DNA of 64,000 nt from Fimenecus sp964540535. Its GTDB lineage: Bacteria; Bacillota; Clostridia; Oscillospirales; Acutalibacteraceae. The stretch is taken from assembly GCA_964540535.1 (NCBI GenBank), contig CAZIMO010000008.1:45114-109113 (forward strand), given 5' to 3'. Below, piece by piece: positions 1-8,233 of the stretch. The notes beneath the pieces are model-generated. The model saw only the letters and a program-made list of their open reading frames with translations, searched no databases and had not been told where the DNA came from. Both the position numbers and the translations under genes were made by a program. Positions within the stretch are counted from its first letter, which is position 1. Each line of letters opens with the position of its first letter.

Positions 1-582
1 ACAGCCTTTGAAATAACAAATATTTCTGCTAAATCAAATATTCAGATTTGGTCAATTGAGGCTGTGGGCGCTGATATCAGCTTCAGCTTTAACCGCGGTA
101 TGACCGTTACACAGGGCAATACCGTTTCAGTTAAAGCCGTGAATAATGATTTTGCAAATGCACAGTTGCCCTTTGCAGTAAACATCAGATATTCAATTGT
201 GAATACTCAGATGACCTATGTCAACGAAACCTTGAAGTTTAGTCCTCTTACAAATGCACAGGCAATTAAGTATAAATATTTGATTGACGACGGTGTTGCA
301 TTGCCCAGCATTGACGATGAACCCACGACAAACACACCTGTAACAGATGCGCCGACAGTAAATGATCCGTCAACAGACGCAACGGTTTCCGGAAATCCGT
401 CAACCTCTGACGGCAACGGAACAGCAGGCGGAACAAATACTTCAGATGTAACAGGTAATATTCCAAATACAGCATCATCAGCTGTAAAATCAATAGCTCC
501 CATAGCTGCCGCGGCGGCGCTTGTGGGCATTGCGGGAATTTCCGCAGGCGTTATCATCAAGCGTAAGCGTGACGAAGAATAA
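1..582 (+). CDS. C-terminal part of a sortase-type cell-surface protein (5' truncated)
   Basis: The frame is open from base 1, so only the last 193 codons are inside the window. The visible part has a beta-rich segment, then a low-complexity linker rich in Thr, Ser, Pro, Asn and Gly (roughly the last 90 to 45 residues), the sequence IPNTAS, a hydrophobic helix rich in Ala, Ile and Gly, and a basic-acidic tail KRKRDEE. This order (linker, PxT-like motif, membrane helix, positive tail) is that of a cell-wall sorting signal; the motif departs from LPxTG. The domain type upstream is unknown, so the ligand or enzyme activity cannot be named. A strong hairpin terminator follows 14 bases after the stop. 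Confidence 0.75.
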   Translation, partial: TAFEITNISAKSNIQIWSIEAVGADISFSFNRGMTVTQGNTVSVKAVNNDFANAQLPFAVNIRYSIVNTQMTYVNETLKFSPLTNAQAIKYKYLIDDGVALPSIDDEPTTNTPVTDAPTVNDPSTDATVSGNPSTSDGNGTAGGTNTSDVTGNIPNTASSAVKSIAPIAAAAALVGIAGISAGVIIKRKRDEE

Positions 583-595
583 GCTGTAAATTCAA

Positions 596-626
596 GCCCC
601 CTCACAAGAGGGGGCAGCTACTTTTT
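596..626 (+). terminator. Rho-independent terminator after the surface protein
   Basis: Perfect 8-bp GC-rich stem GCCCCCTC / GAGGGGGC around an ACAA loop, followed after five bases by a short T run. It separates the surface protein from the acetyltransferase. Confidence 0.8.
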
Positions 627-642
627 GATATAGGTGATATGA

Positions 643-1239
643 ATGAAAGATAAGCCTACCGTTCCGATAAATTGCTTTTTTCAAGGCTGTTATAATCCGG
701 AATTTGAAGCTGAAATAAGTAAATGCAAGGATAAATGCTATAAATATAATCAGTTAAATCCCAATGACAAAGAGACTCAGCAAACAATACTTTCCGAACT
801 TTTGGGCGGAATGGGCGGCAATGTAGCAATTACTCCGCCTTTTTGGTGCGATTATGGGTACAACATAACGGTCGGCGATTATTTTTATTCAAATCACAAT
901 TTAATAATCCAAGACGGAGCAAAAGTAACATTCGGAAACAATGTTTTCATTGCTCCAAACTGCTGTTTTACGACTGCCGAACACGCAATTGATCCTGAAC
1001 AGCGTAAGGCGGGTATAGAAATTGCCAAGCCGATTACTGTGGGCAATAATGTTTGGATCGGCGCAGGGTCAACTGTGCTTGCAGGTGTTACTATCGGTGA
1101 TAATGCGGTTATCGGGGCGGGAAGCGTAGTTACAAAGTCAATACCGGACAATGTTGTTGCCGTCGGAGTGCCTTGCAGAGTGATTAGAAAAATTACAGAA
1201 GAAGATAAATACAGGTATCCGCAGTATAAAGCTGAATGA
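643..1239 (+). CDS. Maltose/galactoside O-acetyltransferase family protein (left-handed beta-helix)
   Basis: A 198-residue protein of the LacA/Maa/NodL family, which transfers acetyl from acetyl-CoA to a sugar hydroxyl in the cytoplasm. It has the N-terminal Maa-type helical region (about 1-60), then hexapeptide-repeat turns typical of a left-handed parallel beta-helix, with the family's active-site region around TAEHAIDPEQRKAG (His near residue 112) and the closing turn GAGSVVTKSIPDNVVAVGVPCR. The start ATG is preceded by TAGGTGAT. It stands alone after a terminator. Family assignment is firm; which sugar it acetylates is not visible. Confidence 0.88.
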   Translation: MKDKPTVPINCFFQGCYNPEFEAEISKCKDKCYKYNQLNPNDKETQQTILSELLGGMGGNVAITPPFWCDYGYNITVGDYFYSNHNLIIQDGAKVTFGNNVFIAPNCCFTTAEHAIDPEQRKAGIEIAKPITVGNNVWIGAGSTVLAGVTIGDNAVIGAGSVVTKSIPDNVVAVGVPCRVIRKITEEDKYRYPQYKAE

Positions 1240-1302
1240 TATATATTTTGTGGGATATTAACACAACGAAAGGGCGGTATCGCGCATTGAAAGTTATTTT
1301 TA

Positions 1303-1584
1303 ATGGCTTTTGCGCGAATATTAAATATGAATGGCAAAATTAAAAGTATAATCGGTTCAAATATGGACATAGATTTCAGCAACGAAGCTTTCGGCAATTC
1401 AGTTTGCCCCTGGAATAAAGCTGAAAATACCAATGAGCATAAGTGCGCCGTAAAAAATACATCTATATGCCCGTATTTTTGCGGAGTTAAATATATGGAC
1501 AGCGTTATGTGCAGTTATCCTTATGAAAACCTGTCCGTTCTCGACCCCAACGATCTCGACAGAGATATAAGCGAATTAAAATGA
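1303..1584 (+). CDS. Small Cys-containing hypothetical protein
   Basis: A 93-residue protein that I do not recognise. It has six cysteines arranged as CPWNK, HKC, then CPYFCG and MC, together with several aromatic residues, which would fit a small metal-binding or disulphide fold; no signal peptide or membrane helix is seen. The start is uncertain: neither ATG 1303 nor the in-frame ATG at 1327 has a good Shine-Dalgarno sequence. The gene is followed at once by a strong terminator, which supports real transcription. It could be co-transcribed with the acetyltransferase, 63 bases upstream. Confidence 0.5.
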   Translation: MAFARILNMNGKIKSIIGSNMDIDFSNEAFGNSVCPWNKAENTNEHKCAVKNTSICPYFCGVKYMDSVMCSYPYENLSVLDPNDLDRDISELK

Positions 1585-1599
1585 TTTGTTGATTTATTT

Positions 1600-1641
1600 A
1601 AGCAGGAGTGCTGCGCTTTTTGCACTGCTCCTGCTTTTTTC
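1600..1641 (+). terminator. Rho-independent terminator
   Basis: Stem AGCAGGAG-TGC against GCA-(bulge)-CTCCTGCT, with a T-rich run TTTTTTCTTTT directly after it. Ends the transcript of the Cys-containing small protein. Confidence 0.75.
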
Positions 1642-1766
1642 TTTTGATTAGTATATTCAAAAGTATTTTTTGCTTTATTCTAATACATATTAAACTGTAT
1701 AACATAAATGCAACGGTCGGTTGACAAATATCCTGTGTTAGTTGGTGGCATTGCAACTGCTGATTT

Positions 1767-1775
1767 TGATATAAT
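1767..1775 (+). promoter_or_regulatory. Extended -10 promoter of the XRE regulator gene
   Basis: TGATATAAT is a perfect extended -10 (TGnTATAAT) ending 25 bases before the ATG at 1800. No -35 hexamer is found at 16-18 bp, which fits extended -10 promoters; the good TTGACA at 1721 is 43 bp away and is too far. Confidence 0.55.
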
Positions 1776-1799
1776 CTGACAAAAGAAAGGAGTGTCGGT

Positions 1800-2441
1800 A
1801 TGAATATATCAGACAGAATTCAACATTTACGAAAAACCAAAGGGATTTCCCAAGAAGAACTTGCAGATAAAGTCGGAGTTTCAAGACAGGCTGTTTCAAA
1901 ATGGGAAAGTGAGCAAAGTTCTCCGGATATTGAAAAAATAATACTAATGAGTAATGTTTTTGAGGTTACAACTGACTATTTGCTGAAAGGGATAGAACCT
2001 GTTGCCGATGAATTAAAAAAAACAAAGCCGAATGCAAGCGTATTTGCAATAGCGGGAACAGCCTTTAATTTTATAGGGCTTATTGTTTCAATAATGATAT
2101 GGTATGAGGAGCAAACGGCAACAGCAATAGCTATCGGACTTATACTTATAGTTATGGGCTGTATGATTTTCAGTATAGGAATGGCGGTATCGGATGTACA
2201 GACAAAAGTAAGGGCAAAACAGATATTTTTGTCAATCAATGTATGGGTAATCAGCTTTATTCCGCTATCAGTTTTATATAATATTATTTCGAGAACTGCT
2301 GTTGTTGCACCGTATCCGATTTTAACTGATTTTGTTATGAAATATGTATTGTTTTGGATAATCTATACCGTAATCGGTGTAACATCGGACTTAATTATTT
2401 ATAAAAAATCAGGTAAAAAGAGCGGTATGTATAACGTTTAA
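1800..2441 (+). CDS. XRE-family transcriptional regulator with membrane C-terminal domain
   Basis: 213 residues. Residues 1-65 form a classic Cro/C1 helix-turn-helix (ISQEELADKVGVSRQAVSKWES, shown here only as a family landmark at residues about 18-39). The rest contains about four hydrophobic helices (around 78-98, 105-125, 140-160, 180-200), so the DNA-binding head is tethered to the membrane. Such membrane-bound XRE proteins are common in Clostridia and often sense envelope or peptide signals, but the target here is unknown. SD AAAGGAG sits 6 bases before the ATG. No partner gene lies nearby. Confidence 0.85.
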   Translation: MNISDRIQHLRKTKGISQEELADKVGVSRQAVSKWESEQSSPDIEKIILMSNVFEVTTDYLLKGIEPVADELKKTKPNASVFAIAGTAFNFIGLIVSIMIWYEEQTATAIAIGLILIVMGCMIFSIGMAVSDVQTKVRAKQIFLSINVWVISFIPLSVLYNIISRTAVVAPYPILTDFVMKYVLFWIIYTVIGVTSDLIIYKKSGKKSGMYNV

Positions 2442-2581
2442 ATATTAAAAAATACTATCTTACTGTAATGGAATAGTATAAAAAGATATAAAATCATATG
2501 AATTTGAAATTTTGCAAAATCCGGCAATGGCTTTAGGATGTGAATTTTCGGATTTGCTGTAAGAATATTTTAAAATAATTG
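2442..2581. other. Intergenic stretch with no clear gene
   Basis: AT-rich spacer between the XRE gene and the infC promoter. It holds only a weak AT hairpin (ATACTAT at 2452 with ATAGTAT at 2473) without a T run. I see no ORF with a ribosome binding site. Confidence 0.5.
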
Positions 2582-2609
2582 TTGACATTCACATAAATTA
2601 TGTTATAAT
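2582..2609 (+). promoter_or_regulatory. Sigma-A promoter of infC-rpmI-rplT
   Basis: Consensus -35 TTGACA (2582-2587) and -10 TATAAT (2604-2609) with a 16-bp spacer; TG one base before the -10 makes it extended. Transcription would start near 2616, giving a roughly 170-base leader. Confidence 0.85.
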
Positions 2610-2615
2610 GATTAG

Positions 2616-2786
2616 GCAAAACAAAGCAGAGCAGTAAATTTTGTTCTCACCCTTCGGGCTTTCAGCCGAACGGTCAATACATTTATTTTATTTCTTTTTA
2701 GATTTAATTTGTATTGAAGCGGACAGAATTTCTCTGTCCGCTTTTTAATTTCACCGACAAAGTTCGGTTTCGAGAGGTGTTTATTT
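2616..2786 (+). promoter_or_regulatory. infC leader with transcription attenuator (L20-leader type)
   Basis: Long untranslated leader of the translation-factor operon. It carries a first hairpin TTCGG-CT/AGCCGAA (2653-2670), then an intrinsic terminator: AGCGGACAGA (2718-2727) pairs perfectly with TCTGTCCGCT (2733-2742) and is followed by TTTTT. Firmicutes infC operons are known to be controlled through leader RNAs that bind ribosomal protein L20, so premature termination here is the likely control point. The alternative antiterminator fold was not worked out, so the mechanism is inferred from position and from the operon. Confidence 0.7.
2718..2746 (+). terminator. Attenuator terminator in the infC leader
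   Basis: Perfect 10-bp stem with a 5-base loop followed by T5, located about 40 bases before the infC start and therefore inside the operon leader rather than after a gene. Confidence 0.8.
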
Positions 2787-3305
2787 ATCAGTACCAAAGA
2801 ATTGCAAATCAATGAAGAAATTCGTGACAAGGAAGTCAGAGTTATCACTGACGACGGCGAACAGCTTGGCATTATGTCTGCCAAAGACGCTCTCAAGCAC
2901 GCTGAAAAGCGCAGCCTTGACCTTGTAAAAATTGCCCCCAACGCACAGCCGCCCGTATGTAAAATTATGGACTACGGCAAATATCGCTTTGACAAGGCAA
3001 AAAAAGAAAAAGAAGCAAAGAAAAATCAGAAGGTTGTTGAAACTAAAGAAATCCGCCTTTCTGTAAACATTGATACTCACGACTTTGATACTAAGGTAAA
3101 TCATGCACTGAAGTTTTTGAAATCAGGCAACAAGGTAAAAGTTTCAATCCGTTTCAGAGGCCGTGAAATGGCTCACGCTCATTTGGGTAACGGAATTATG
3201 GAGCGTTTTGCAGAAGCAGTCGGTGAATTCAGCAATGTTGACAAGCCCGCAAAGCTTGAGGGACGTCAAATGCTTATGTTCCTTTCACCTAAAGGTGCGA
3301 AATAA
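2787..3305 (+). CDS. infC: Translation initiation factor IF-3 (AUC start codon)
   Basis: 172 residues. IF-3 binds the 30S subunit, keeps 50S away and rejects wrong start codons. N-domain (STKELQINEEIRDKEVRVI, about 1-75), lysine-rich linker (KKEKEAKKNQK) and C-domain (EIRLSVNIDTHDF onward) are all present. In frame upstream of the TTG at 2802 lies ATC AGT ACC AAA GAA, which restores the family N-terminus I-S-T-K-E-L; the SD GAGAGGTG (2772-2779) lies 7 bases before this ATC. I therefore choose the ATC at 2787. Rare AUU/AUC starts in infC are known to give autoregulation by IF-3 itself. The TTG would have the SD too far away. Confidence 0.93.
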   Translation: MSTKELQINEEIRDKEVRVITDDGEQLGIMSAKDALKHAEKRSLDLVKIAPNAQPPVCKIMDYGKYRFDKAKKEKEAKKNQKVVETKEIRLSVNIDTHDFDTKVNHALKFLKSGNKVKVSIRFRGREMAHAHLGNGIMERFAEAVGEFSNVDKPAKLEGRQMLMFLSPKGAK

Positions 3306-3335
3306 GTAAGTAATTTATATTAGGAGGATATTATT

Positions 3336-3533
3336 ATGCCGAAAATCAAAACACACAGCGGAGCAAAGAAAAGATTTAAGCTTTCAAAGAACGGTAAGCC
3401 CATCAGAGCTCATGCTAACAAGTCACACATCTTGACAAAGAAGAGCACAAAGAGAAAAAGAGGCCTTCGCCAGACAACAGTTGCTGATAAGACAAATACA
3501 GCACAAATTAAGCGTCTTATTCCTTATAAATAA
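3336..3533 (+). CDS. rpmI: Large ribosomal subunit protein bL35
   Basis: 65 residues, very basic, with the family signature MPKIKTHSGAKKRFK at the N-terminus and GLRQTTVADK towards the end. Normal length for bL35. SD TAGGAGGA precedes the ATG. Second gene of the infC operon, 30 bases after infC, so it shares the leader control. Confidence 0.97.
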   Translation: MPKIKTHSGAKKRFKLSKNGKPIRAHANKSHILTKKSTKRKRGLRQTTVADKTNTAQIKRLIPYK

Positions 3534-3650
3534 TCGGAATAATACTCTCGTATAAATAAGAGAAAATTTTTCACAGGAGCGAAAAACGGATTGGTTAATA
3601 TTTATCGAATTCGGTTTTTCCCGACTTTTAACTATCGGAGGTAAAGAGAA

Positions 3651-4007
3651 ATGGCACGTGTTAAAGGTGCGATGATGACTCGCAAAAGAAGAAATAAAGT
3701 ATTAAAGCTCGCTAAGGGTTACTACGGTTCAAAGAGCAAGCTTTTCAAAACTGCTAAACAGGCTGTTATGAAGAGCGGCAACTACGCTTACATCGGCAGA
3801 AAGCAGAAGAAGAGAGATTTCAGAAAGCTTTGGATTACAAGAATTTCAGCAGCTTGCAAGGCAAACGGTATGAATTATTCAACATTCATCAACGGTCTTA
3901 AAAAAGCAGGCATTGACCTTAACAGAAAGATGCTTTCAGAAATCGCTATTGCTGATTCAGCAGCATTCACAGCTCTTACAGAAAAGGCTAAAGAAGCACT
4001 CAAATAA
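3651..4007 (+). CDS. rplT: Large ribosomal subunit protein bL20
   Basis: 118 residues, basic, with the typical start MARVKGAMMTRKRRNKVLKLAKGY-like helix and KLWITRISAACKANGMNYS core. It binds 23S rRNA early in 50S assembly and is the known feedback regulator of this operon in Firmicutes. SD ATCGGAGGT lies 8 bases before the ATG. The 117-base gap after rpmI has no ORF; it may hold extra regulatory structure. Confidence 0.97.
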   Translation: MARVKGAMMTRKRRNKVLKLAKGYYGSKSKLFKTAKQAVMKSGNYAYIGRKQKKRDFRKLWITRISAACKANGMNYSTFINGLKKAGIDLNRKMLSEIAIADSAAFTALTEKAKEALK

Positions 4008-4013
4008 TTGACT

Positions 4014-4056
4014 AACCACGCTGAGAAAACCTCTCACGCGTGGTTTTCCATTTTTT
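4014..4056 (+). terminator. Terminator of the infC-rpmI-rplT operon
   Basis: Stem AACCACGC / GCGTGGTT extended inside by TGAGA / TCTCA, followed by TTCCATTTTTT. It ends only 6 bases before the next start codon. Confidence 0.8.
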
Positions 4057-4062
4057 CAAATT

Positions 4063-4845
4063 ATGTCAGATTTTGTTATTACCGCAAAAAACAACCCGAA
4101 AATTAAAGAAGTAAAGGCAATTTTAACATCATCAAAAGAGCGTAAGGCTCAAGGACTTTTTGTGCTTGAGGGCGTGCGTCTTTGCGTTGACGCCGTAAAA
4201 AGCGGATGTGAAATTCAGTCAGCTTTTTGCACAGAGCATTGCGCTGAAAAATTTGCCGAAGAAATAAACGAACTGCGTAAAAATTCAAGGGATTTTTATA
4301 CGGTCAGTGCCGATGCGCTTAAAAGCATCAGCGACACAGTAACTCCGCAGGGTGTTGTCTGTACCGTAAAAATGCGTAAAAATGACTTTGTTTATGAACG
4401 GGGCAAGAAATATATTGCGCTCGATACAATTCAAAATCCCGATAATCTCGGTGCAGTTTCTCGAACTGCCGAAGCTTTGGGAATTGACGGCCTCGTGATT
4501 TTCGGCGGATGCGATATTTATAATCCAAAGGCTCAGCGTGCATCTATGGGCTCTCTTTTACGGCTTCCCTTAAAGCTCGCAAACAGTCTTGAGGATGAAA
4601 TTGAAATCTGCAAAAGCAAGGGAATTATGACCTATGCCACTGTCCCCGACAGAACGGCGCAAAGCATTACCGAAACCGATTTTTCGGAAGGGGCAATGTG
4701 CGTTATCGGTAACGAGGGCAACGGCGTGTCAAAGGAAATTATTGAAAAATGCGGCGGACGTATTACCGTCAGAATGGCAGGCAGGGCGGAATCGCTCAAT
4801 GCGGCGGCGGCAGCTTCAATAGTAATGTGGGAATTGGTGAAATGA
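4063..4845 (+). CDS. TrmH/SpoU-family RNA 2'-O-methyltransferase
   Basis: 260 residues. Residues 1-100 form the SpoU substrate-binding domain (NNPKIKEVKAIL, GLFVLEGVRLCVDA) and 105-260 the SPOUT knot methyltransferase with its three motifs: LDTIQNPDNLGAVSRTAEA, VIGNEGNGVSKEI and AESLNAAAAASIVMWEL. Such enzymes methylate ribose 2'-OH in rRNA or tRNA using S-adenosylmethionine; the exact nucleotide cannot be told. There is no visible SD, and the upstream operon terminator abuts the start, so it is either translated from a very short leader or from read-through. The stop overlaps the dprA start (ATGA). Confidence 0.9.
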   Translation: MSDFVITAKNNPKIKEVKAILTSSKERKAQGLFVLEGVRLCVDAVKSGCEIQSAFCTEHCAEKFAEEINELRKNSRDFYTVSADALKSISDTVTPQGVVCTVKMRKNDFVYERGKKYIALDTIQNPDNLGAVSRTAEALGIDGLVIFGGCDIYNPKAQRASMGSLLRLPLKLANSLEDEIEICKSKGIMTYATVPDRTAQSITETDFSEGAMCVIGNEGNGVSKEIIEKCGGRITVRMAGRAESLNAAAAASIVMWELVK

Positions 4846-6083
4846 ATTACGATGTATATTGGGTGTGGCTTTCCTGCGGTTTAGGACCGTCTGCATCCTG
4901 TCTTGATTTGGTTTCATATTATGAATGGAATCCTTATGAGATTTACGGCTCAACGCTTAAAGAGCTTTTTCAGCTTAATGTGGTTGGCCGCCGTCAGCTT
5001 GAAAGGCTTAAAAGCTTTCCCATCGAAAAGGCGGAGGAGATTTTAAGTATTTCAAGAAAAAACGGGTGGAAAATTCTAACGCCGTCAAGTGAGAATTATC
5101 CGCAAAAGCTTATTACTTTGCAGGATTTACCGCTGACTTTGTATGTTGACGGCGACGAAACCTGCCTTAACAGTGAGCTTTCGGTTTCGGTTGTGGGCGC
5201 AAGAAAAGCGTCGGATTACGGCAGAGCGGTGGCAAGAGCGCTTTCTTCTGCAATGGCAAGCATAGGCTTTACTGTTGTTTCGGGCGGCGCATTGGGAATT
5301 GACAGCGAGGCTCACCGCGGCGCTCTTGAAGAAAAAGGAAAAACAGTTTGCGTTTTAGGCTGCGGTCTGGGTACAAAGTATCTTATGGAAAATGAGCCGT
5401 TAAGACAGGAAATCGCAAAAAACGGCGCAGTAATTTCTGAATATCCGCCTTTTACACCTGCAAGCAAAATTTCGTTTCCGCAAAGAAACCGAATTATTTC
5501 GGGCTTAACCCTCGGCACAGTGGTTGTTGAAGCGGGTGAGAGAAGCGGTTCGCTTATAACCGCGCGGCTTGCAAGCGAACAGGGCAGAGACGTTTTTGCA
5601 GTTCCCGGAGATTTGGTAAGCTCGTCATTTTTGGGTACTAATAATCTTATCCGCAACGGCGCTCGTGCAGTGTTTTCGCCAAATGATATTTTAGAGGAAT
5701 ATTGTTATAGGTTTTTTGATAAAATCAATAACGAAAACCGTTTTCCCGATGATGAAATTATCCGCCGTGCGCAAAATTATCTCAAAACCGAGGAATTTTG
5801 CAATGAGGGCAGAGAAAAGCCGAAACCATCACCGAAGAAAACTGCCCCAAAGCCCGAGAAGTCCCCAAAGCCTCTTCCTGTCCCTGATAAAAGGACTGCT
5901 CCGGATTATCTTACTCAAGAGGCGAAAGCTGTTTACGCTTTTCTCGGCGCAGAAGCCGTTCATGTTGATGATATTGCAGAAAAATGCAGTTTGAGTACAG
6001 AAAAAACACTTTCCGCGTTGACCGAGCTTGAAATTTACGGGCTTGCGTTGCAAATCAGCGGAAGAAGATATAAAATAAATTAA
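4842..6083 (+). CDS. dprA: DNA-processing protein DprA
   Basis: 413 residues from the ATG at 4842, which overlaps the methyltransferase stop as ATGA; an upstream in-frame start at 4749 lies inside that gene and is rejected. DprA loads RecA on incoming single-stranded DNA in natural transformation. N-terminal helical domain (1-75), Rossmann/SLOG domain with VVGARKASDYGRAVA, SGGALGIDSEAHRGAL, LGCG, FPQRNRIISGL and EAGERSGSLITA motifs (about 100-290), a Pro/Lys-rich linker (345-370) and a C-terminal winged helix (375-413). It leads the conserved Firmicutes order dprA-topA-trmFO. Confidence 0.93.
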   Translation: MNYDVYWVWLSCGLGPSASCLDLVSYYEWNPYEIYGSTLKELFQLNVVGRRQLERLKSFPIEKAEEILSISRKNGWKILTPSSENYPQKLITLQDLPLTLYVDGDETCLNSELSVSVVGARKASDYGRAVARALSSAMASIGFTVVSGGALGIDSEAHRGALEEKGKTVCVLGCGLGTKYLMENEPLRQEIAKNGAVISEYPPFTPASKISFPQRNRIISGLTLGTVVVEAGERSGSLITARLASEQGRDVFAVPGDLVSSSFLGTNNLIRNGARAVFSPNDILEEYCYRFFDKINNENRFPDDEIIRRAQNYLKTEEFCNEGREKPKPSPKKTAPKPEKSPKPLPVPDKRTAPDYLTQEAKAVYAFLGAEAVHVDDIAEKCSLSTEKTLSALTELEIYGLALQISGRRYKIN

Positions 6084-6109
6084 AAAGTTACATTTTAGGA
6101 TGATGATAT

Positions 6110-8233
6110 ATGTCAAAACTTGTGATTGTTGAGTCCCCCTCAAAGGCAAAAAGTATACAGAAATATTTGGGCAAGGACTATAATGTTGTTTCCTCAAAGG
6201 GTCATGTCCGTGATTTGCCCGCCGCAAAGCTCAGCGTTGATGTAAAGAACGATTTTGCACCGAAATATGCTGTAATCAAGGGCAAAGAAAAGCTTGTGAA
6301 AGAATTAAAAGCACTTGCAGACAGCTCTGACGGCGTTATTCTCGCAGCCGACCCCGATCGTGAGGGCGAGGCGATTTCGTGGCATTTGGCAACGCTTTTG
6401 AAGCTGGATATGAATGAATGCAACCGTGTAAAGTTCAACGAAATCAATAAATCAAGCGTTACAAAGGGCATTGAAAAGCCCGAAAAAATAGATTTAGATT
6501 TGGTAAACGCACAGCAAGCGCGCCGAATTCTCGACAGACTTGTGGGTTACACATTAAGCCCCTTTATTTCACAAAAAATCCGCCGAGGACTTTCGGCAGG
6601 CCGTGTTCAGTCTGTTGCAGTGCGTCTTGTGGTTGACCGTGAAAACGAAATCCGTGCGTTTGAACCTGAAGAATATTGGACTCTTGACGCAAAAATGCTT
6701 GCCCCCTCATCAAAAAGAGCTTTTTCGGCTCAGTTTACAGGCGATGAAACAGGTAAGGTGAAAATTACAAATAAAGAGCAGAGCGATATGTATTTAGCCC
6801 GTCTTGACGGCGCTGAATATACGGCTGTATCCGTTAAAAAGGGTATTCGCCGCCGTCAGCCTGCACCGCCCTTTACAACCTCAACAATGCAGCAGGAGGC
6901 TTCAAGAAAGCTTAATTTCCAAGCGCGCAGAACAATGAAGGTTGCACAGGAATTATACGAGGGTATTGAAATTGACGGCGTAGGCTCTGTGGGTCTTATC
7001 ACTTATATGAGAACCGATTCGCTTCGTATTTCAGAAGAAGCAAGAGCCGCAGGTAATGAGTATATCAGAAATACCTTCGGTGATGATTATCTTCCCGAAA
7101 AGCCCCGTTACTATAAAACCCGTGCCAATGCACAGGACGGACACGAGGCAATCCGACCCACAATGATGGATCTAACTCCCGAAAGAGTAAAAGCGAGTCT
7201 TTCTGCCGAGCAATATAAATTGTATAATCTTATTTGGAAACGCTTTATGGCTTCGCTTATGGCCAACTGCGTTCAAGATACCGTTAAGGCTGAAATTCAC
7301 GGCGCAAACGAAGCTGATAGGGCAGATAATAAGTTTGTGACTTTCTCCGCAAGCGGATATTCAGTCCGTTTTGACGGCTATACCCGCCTTTACGAAAGCG
7401 GAACAGATGAGGATGAAGAGGAAGAGGGCAAGCTGCCTAAAATCAATACGGGCGACCCCTTAAAGATGAAAGAGCTTGCAGGAAATCAGCACTTCACACA
7501 GCCCCCTGCGCGCTATACTGAAGCTTCGCTTATCAAGGCGCTTGAAGAAACAGGCGTGGGCAGACCGTCAACCTATGCTTCAATTATTTCTACGATCACG
7601 CAAAGAGAATATGTAATTCGTGAGCAAAAGCAGTTAAAGTCCACCGAATTGGGCGAGGCTATTACAAATCTTCTTAAAGATAAATTTCCGAAAATCGTTA
7701 ATGTAAAATTCACTGCAGGTATGGAATCTCAACTTGACGAGGTTGAAAACGGCGAAACCGATTATATTAAAATGCTCCACGAGTTTTACGACGATTTCAT
7801 TGCCACAGTTGATAAAGCAAAGATCGAAATGCAGGGTCAAAAGATTAAGCTTAAAGAAGACGAAACCGATGTTATCTGCGATAAGTGCGGCAGAAATATG
7901 GTTATAAAATCAGGCCGTTTCGGTAAGTTTCTTGCCTGCCCAGGCTATCCCGACTGCAAAAATACAAAGCCGTTGATTGTTGAAACCAAGGCAACCTGCC
8001 CTGTTTGCGGCGGCAAGGTAATCGAGAAAAAGTCGAAGCGCGGGTTTGCTTTCTACGGATGCGGAAATTATCCCGAATGTAATTTTATGACTTGGGATAA
8101 GCCTACCGACGAGCTTTGCCCCCAGTGCGGAAAATCTCTTTTCAAACGCAAGGGCGGTATTGTTGCCTGCCTTAACGAGGGCTGCGGATTTGAGAAAAAA
8201 GCAGAGCGTAAGAGAAAGGCTAAAGAAGAATGA
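6110..8233 (+). CDS. topA: DNA topoisomerase I (type IA)
   Basis: 707 residues. Relaxes negative supercoils by single-strand passage. Toprim domain with VIVESPSKAKSI (4-15) and the DPDREGE metal site (81-87); catalytic Tyr299 in ITYMRTDSLRIS; the RPTMMDLTP and TGVGRPSTYASII regions follow. The C-terminus has three four-cysteine zinc fingers (CDKCG...CPGYPDC, CPVCG...CGNYPEC, CPQCG...CLNEGC), as usual in Firmicutes TopA. SD AGGATGATG; 26 bases after dprA. The stop overlaps the trmFO ATG (ATGA). Confidence 0.97.
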   Translation: MSKLVIVESPSKAKSIQKYLGKDYNVVSSKGHVRDLPAAKLSVDVKNDFAPKYAVIKGKEKLVKELKALADSSDGVILAADPDREGEAISWHLATLLKLDMNECNRVKFNEINKSSVTKGIEKPEKIDLDLVNAQQARRILDRLVGYTLSPFISQKIRRGLSAGRVQSVAVRLVVDRENEIRAFEPEEYWTLDAKMLAPSSKRAFSAQFTGDETGKVKITNKEQSDMYLARLDGAEYTAVSVKKGIRRRQPAPPFTTSTMQQEASRKLNFQARRTMKVAQELYEGIEIDGVGSVGLITYMRTDSLRISEEARAAGNEYIRNTFGDDYLPEKPRYYKTRANAQDGHEAIRPTMMDLTPERVKASLSAEQYKLYNLIWKRFMASLMANCVQDTVKAEIHGANEADRADNKFVTFSASGYSVRFDGYTRLYESGTDEDEEEEGKLPKINTGDPLKMKELAGNQHFTQPPARYTEASLIKALEETGVGRPSTYASIISTITQREYVIREQKQLKSTELGEAITNLLKDKFPKIVNVKFTAGMESQLDEVENGETDYIKMLHEFYDDFIATVDKAKIEMQGQKIKLKEDETDVICDKCGRNMVIKSGRFGKFLACPGYPDCKNTKPLIVETKATCPVCGGKVIEKKSKRGFAFYGCGNYPECNFMTWDKPTDELCPQCGKSLFKRKGGIVACLNEGCGFEKKAERKRKAKEE

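Noticed and set aside
894..1433. Long minus-strand open frame opposite the acetyltransferase
   Set aside because: It is a shadow of the hexapeptide repeats, with no SD and no family resemblance.
1721..1775. TTGACA at 1721 as -35 of the XRE promoter
   Set aside because: It is 43 bp from the TATAAT; the extended -10 explains the promoter better.
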